Part shown: in pieces, positions 31,826 through 33,446 of the stretch
Layout: each line of letters starts with the position of its first letter
Position numbering within the stretch: position 1 is the stretch's first letter
Assembly (NCBI GenBank): GCA_023488565.1
Contig: JAMDDZ010000153.1
Coordinates: 386-33,831, forward strand
Length of the DNA stretch: 33,446 bases
Direction: 5' to 3'
From: Bacillota bacterium
GTDB taxonomy: Bacteria; Bacillota; Sulfobacillia; Sulfobacillales; Sulfobacillaceae
Notes under the pieces: generated by a model
Seen by the model: the letters and a program-made list of their open reading frames with translations, nothing else
Databases searched by the model: none
Told to the model about the DNA's origin: nothing
Made by a program: the position numbers and the translations under genes

Positions 31826-32026
31826 TGAACTCTCCCGCCGCCTGACCCTAACGGGGTGAGGCGGGGGTTTCTGAGGTCACCCTCTGGAAGTTCCTGGTTC
31901 TACGACCGCTGCGCCGAGCCGTTAGACTAAACCAAAAGTCTGGGCCTTGTCTAGCCCTGCGGGCTGGCCCGCTTGACCCCCTCTTGGCTTGCGCCTAAGA
32001 AGGGGAATGCGCGGGCGTTATGTTCA
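31826..32026 (-). mobile_element. Roughly 200-bp IS200/IS605 relic: left end plus omega-RNA-like right end
   Basis: Read on the minus strand, it begins after a TTGAAC with a left-end hairpin (31977-31985 with 31997-32005). That hairpin is the covarying twin of the one next to the TnpB remnant at 421-478. It ends with the hairpin GCCTgACCC/GGGTgAGGC (31840-31862) and GAGAGTTCA, the layout of a TnpB right end. The segment before that hairpin reads QELPEGDLRNPRLTPLGSGG in one frame, reminiscent of TnpB C-termini. The nuclease core is gone. It abuts the stop codon of the small membrane protein. Confidence 0.62.
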
Positions 32027-32029
32027 ATG

Positions 32030-32317
32030 CTAGAGGTGTGCTAGTAGCGGCATGATCCAATGGTGGATTTTGGCGAAAATAGCCGATAGTATGCTGGCAA
32101 GGAGGGCTCTGGTGCTTTCAGCATGGCGTAGTCCATGTTGCAAGGTGCCCAATCCAGCAATGACGGGGTTGAGCTGCCACATCACCAATGCCGCCAAGAT
32201 GATGAGAATAAGTAGCGTATTACGGAAATAATGCTTTTTAGCTTTAGGCTTCTCTTGAGATGGAGAAAGATGCATTCCTCCTTTATGGTTTCGTGCAAGG
32301 TCCGACGGTGTCGACAT
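32030..32317 (-). CDS. Small membrane protein
   Basis: 95 residues, not recognised. ATG 32317 has an excellent AGGAGGTG 6 nt upstream, which supports it being a real gene. A Lys-rich cytoplasmic N-terminus (SQEKPKAKKHYFR) precedes one clear transmembrane helix (NTLLILIILAALVMWQL, about residues 33-49). A second amphipathic or membrane segment lies near the C-terminus (SILSAIFAKIHHWIMPLLAH). Its stop codon TAG lies directly against the end of the mobile relic, so the original 3' end may have been changed. It is divergent from the S-box operon. Confidence 0.6.
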   Translation of the reverse strand: MSTPSDLARNHKGGMHLSPSQEKPKAKKHYFRNTLLILIILAALVMWQLNPVIAGLGTLQHGLRHAESTRALLASILSAIFAKIHHWIMPLLAHL

Positions 32318-32402
32318 CGTGTCACCTCCTCAATCGGTTATGGCTCATCCTAGCATTGCTGGTATTAAATGGCAATATCGGCAGCCCGAGAAAAATTGCC
32401 CA

Positions 32403-32431
32403 TTGACCGAATCACTCCGACATGGTACATT
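32403..32431 (+). promoter_or_regulatory. Promoter of the S-box operon
   Basis: TTGACC (32403-32408), 17-nt spacer, TACATT (32426-32431). This puts the transcript start just upstream of the riboswitch P1 stem. Confidence 0.65.
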
Positions 32432-32453
32432 GCCTAAAACTTAATAAATTTTA

Positions 32454-32573
32454 CTTCTTATCCAGAGTGGTGGAGGGACTGGCCCTATGAAGCCCGGCAA
32501 CCCCCCCTTGCGTAGTGGTGGGTGCCAATTCCTGAAGGACGCAGCGTTGCGTTGTCCTTAGAGATGAGAAGAG
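32454..32573 (+). ncRNA. SAM-I (S-box) riboswitch
   Basis: The S-box core is plain: CTTATCCAGAG, GGTGGAGGGACTGGCCC, TATGAAGCCCGGCAACC, GGTGCCAATTCC and GATGAGAAG. P1 pairs CTTCTTATC with GATGAGAAG. The P1 3' strand GAGAAGAG (32566-32573) is also exactly complementary to CTCTTCTC (32583-32590) in the terminator, giving the antiterminator. SAM binding thus switches off the MetE-like gene. Confidence 0.96.
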
Positions 32574-32577
32574 TGCT

Positions 32578-32603
32578 CACGCCTCTTCTCAGGCGTGTTT
32601 TTT
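32578..32603 (+). terminator. S-box terminator
   Basis: CACGCCT (32578-32584) and AGGCGTG (32591-32597) followed by TTTTTT. Its loop and 5' arm can instead pair with the riboswitch P1 3' strand. Confidence 0.92.
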
Positions 32604-32641
32604 GTATGTCCATCTATTGGTACTATGACAGGAGCGATTGC

Positions 32642-33446
32642 ATGCGAATTACAACATTAGGATCCTACCCTAAGATCCCCGCAGATAATGGCCCGAGTGT
32701 GCGCACAGCCATTCAGCGATTTGAACGACGAAGCATTGGCCTGACCCAATTAGAACAAATCATTAGGGACCGTACTCGTCACGTTATCCAGGTAGCCGAA
32801 GCGCATCGCCTGGATATGACGAGCGATGGGATGATTCGATGGAATGACATGTTTGACGGTGTTGTGCGTGATGTCGACAATGTGCAATCTGCCGGATTGC
32901 TCCGGTTCTTGGACAACAATTTTTATTACCGACACCCCTTGATTCGCGGTCGCCTCTCATTTCAAGGAGGGGTCGTCCGGTGGTGGTTGACCCAGGCTGT
33001 GGGTATGTCAAAGGCGCCGTTGAAGGCCATATTGCCGGGGCCATTTACGTTTTTGCAACTGTCTCAGGATGACAGCTATCATAATCGGCAGGCCTTGTTA
33101 GACGATGTTGTAGAAGTCTTGAGGCTGGAGGCCCATTCGCTATTGGATACCGGAATTCAAGAGATTCAATGGGATGAACCGGCTCTGGCCTATTATCCCG
33201 AGTGGGATATTCGTGAGGTCAAGGAAACTCTTACGGCCCTAACCAAGAATCTTACAGTGGCCCAAAGTCTTGCCCTTTATTGGGGGCCTGGTGTCCATCG
33301 TTGGATTGAACCGCTGGCCACCACCGGATTTTCCCGACTTTACCTTGATGCGGTGTCGGACGCTGAAGTGGTACCACGCCTGGCGGCTGAACAATCGCCG
33401 GTAGAAGTGGGAGTGGGTCTTATCGATGCTCGCCAAGTAAAAAAAG
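32642..33446 (+). CDS. MetE-like cobalamin-independent methionine synthase (partial)
   Basis: This frame is open to the window end and is missing from the ORF track, probably because no stop is included. ATG 32642 follows AGGAG by 7 nt and reads MRITTLGSYPKIPADNGPSV. At least 268 residues are seen. Motifs of the MetE C-terminal (UROD/MetE-like barrel) domain are SDGMIRWNDM, ILPGPFTFLQLSQDD and IQEIQWDEPALAYYPEW. It starts directly in the catalytic-type domain, so it looks like the short 'methionine synthase II' form rather than two-domain MetE. The zinc ligands lie further on and are not in the window. It is controlled by the S-box, consistent with methyl transfer to homocysteine. Confidence 0.88.
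   Translation, partial: MRITTLGSYPKIPADNGPSVRTAIQRFERRSIGLTQLEQIIRDRTRHVIQVAEAHRLDMTSDGMIRWNDMFDGVVRDVDNVQSAGLLRFLDNNFYYRHPLIRGRLSFQGGVVRWWLTQAVGMSKAPLKAILPGPFTFLQLSQDDSYHNRQALLDDVVEVLRLEAHSLLDTGIQEIQWDEPALAYYPEWDIREVKETLTALTKNLTVAQSLALYWGPGVHRWIEPLATTGFSRLYLDAVSDAEVVPRLAAEQSPVEVGVGLIDARQVKK

Noticed and set aside
31870-31930. tRNA-like appearance (GGTTCTACGACC and nearby stems)
   Set aside because: No acceptor stem or cloverleaf can be completed, and the segment sits inside an IS605-like relic.
1-33446. CRISPR array, toxin-antitoxin, restriction or other known defence system
   Set aside because: No regularly spaced repeats and no recognisable defence gene other than the IS-encoded TnpB were found by reading.

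Overview
The window looks like chromosomal DNA of a Gram-positive (Bacillota) bacterium of moderate GC content. The evidence is gene order and regulators: smc-ftsY, ylxM-ffh-rpsP-rimM-trmD-rplS-lepB-rbgA-rnhB, topA-xerC-hslV-hslU-codY, an S-box (SAM-I) riboswitch and a ydaO-type (c-di-AMP) riboswitch. Strong AGGAGG-type ribosome binding sites with frequent GTG and TTG starts fit this. The protein style suggests a Sulfobacillus-like organism, but that is a guess that needs a database search. I saw no rRNA, tRNA or CRISPR array.

Layout. (1) 1-1110: a decayed TnpB (IS200/IS605-type) remnant with its left-end hairpin, then an unrecognised minus-strand gene. (2) 1275-18907, all plus strand: a long housekeeping block for chromosome segregation (smc), protein targeting (ftsY, ylxM-ffh, lepB), ribosome and tRNA maturation (rpsP, rimM, trmD, rplS, rbgA), nucleic-acid maintenance (rnhB, topA, xerC), proteolysis (hslVU) and global regulation (codY). 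A GT4 glycosyltransferase behind a c-di-AMP riboswitch sits inside it, between ftsY and ylxM. khpA (ylqC) and trmFO, often found in these clusters, are absent from their usual places. (3) 19205-23267: cell-envelope genes, namely a stand-alone peptidoglycan glycosyltransferase with a metallo-beta-lactamase-fold lactonase-like enzyme (minus), then an LCP-family ligase and a GH18-type lipoprotein (plus) whose Shine-Dalgarno lies in a perfect inverted repeat. (4) 23270-26400: an apparently intact IS607-type element (serine recombinase plus TnpB), followed by fragments of a Wzz-like polysaccharide gene, as if an exopolysaccharide locus had been lost here. (5) 26403-33446: an acyl-CoA synthetase, two tandem cystathionine gamma-synthase/lyase paralogues (minus), a small conserved-looking protein, a Bax-inhibitor-1-like membrane protein, a small membrane protein, and an S-box-controlled MetE-like methionine synthase cut by the window end.

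How the parts connect. The two PLP enzymes and the S-box MetE-like gene form a methionine/transsulfuration neighbourhood, but only the latter carries an S-box. Two short non-coding elements, at about 27.92-28.19 kb and 31.83-32.03 kb, look like internally deleted IS200/IS605 relatives that kept their end hairpins and the omega-RNA-like 3' part. The second shares its left-end hairpin, with compensatory base changes, with the TnpB remnant at the left edge. The most interesting material is regulatory and mobile rather than a new multi-gene defence system: the c-di-AMP-controlled glycosyltransferase, the SD-masking leader of the GH18 lipoprotein, the solo omega-RNA-like relics placed directly against gene stop codons, and the direct repeat at the ylxM promoter.
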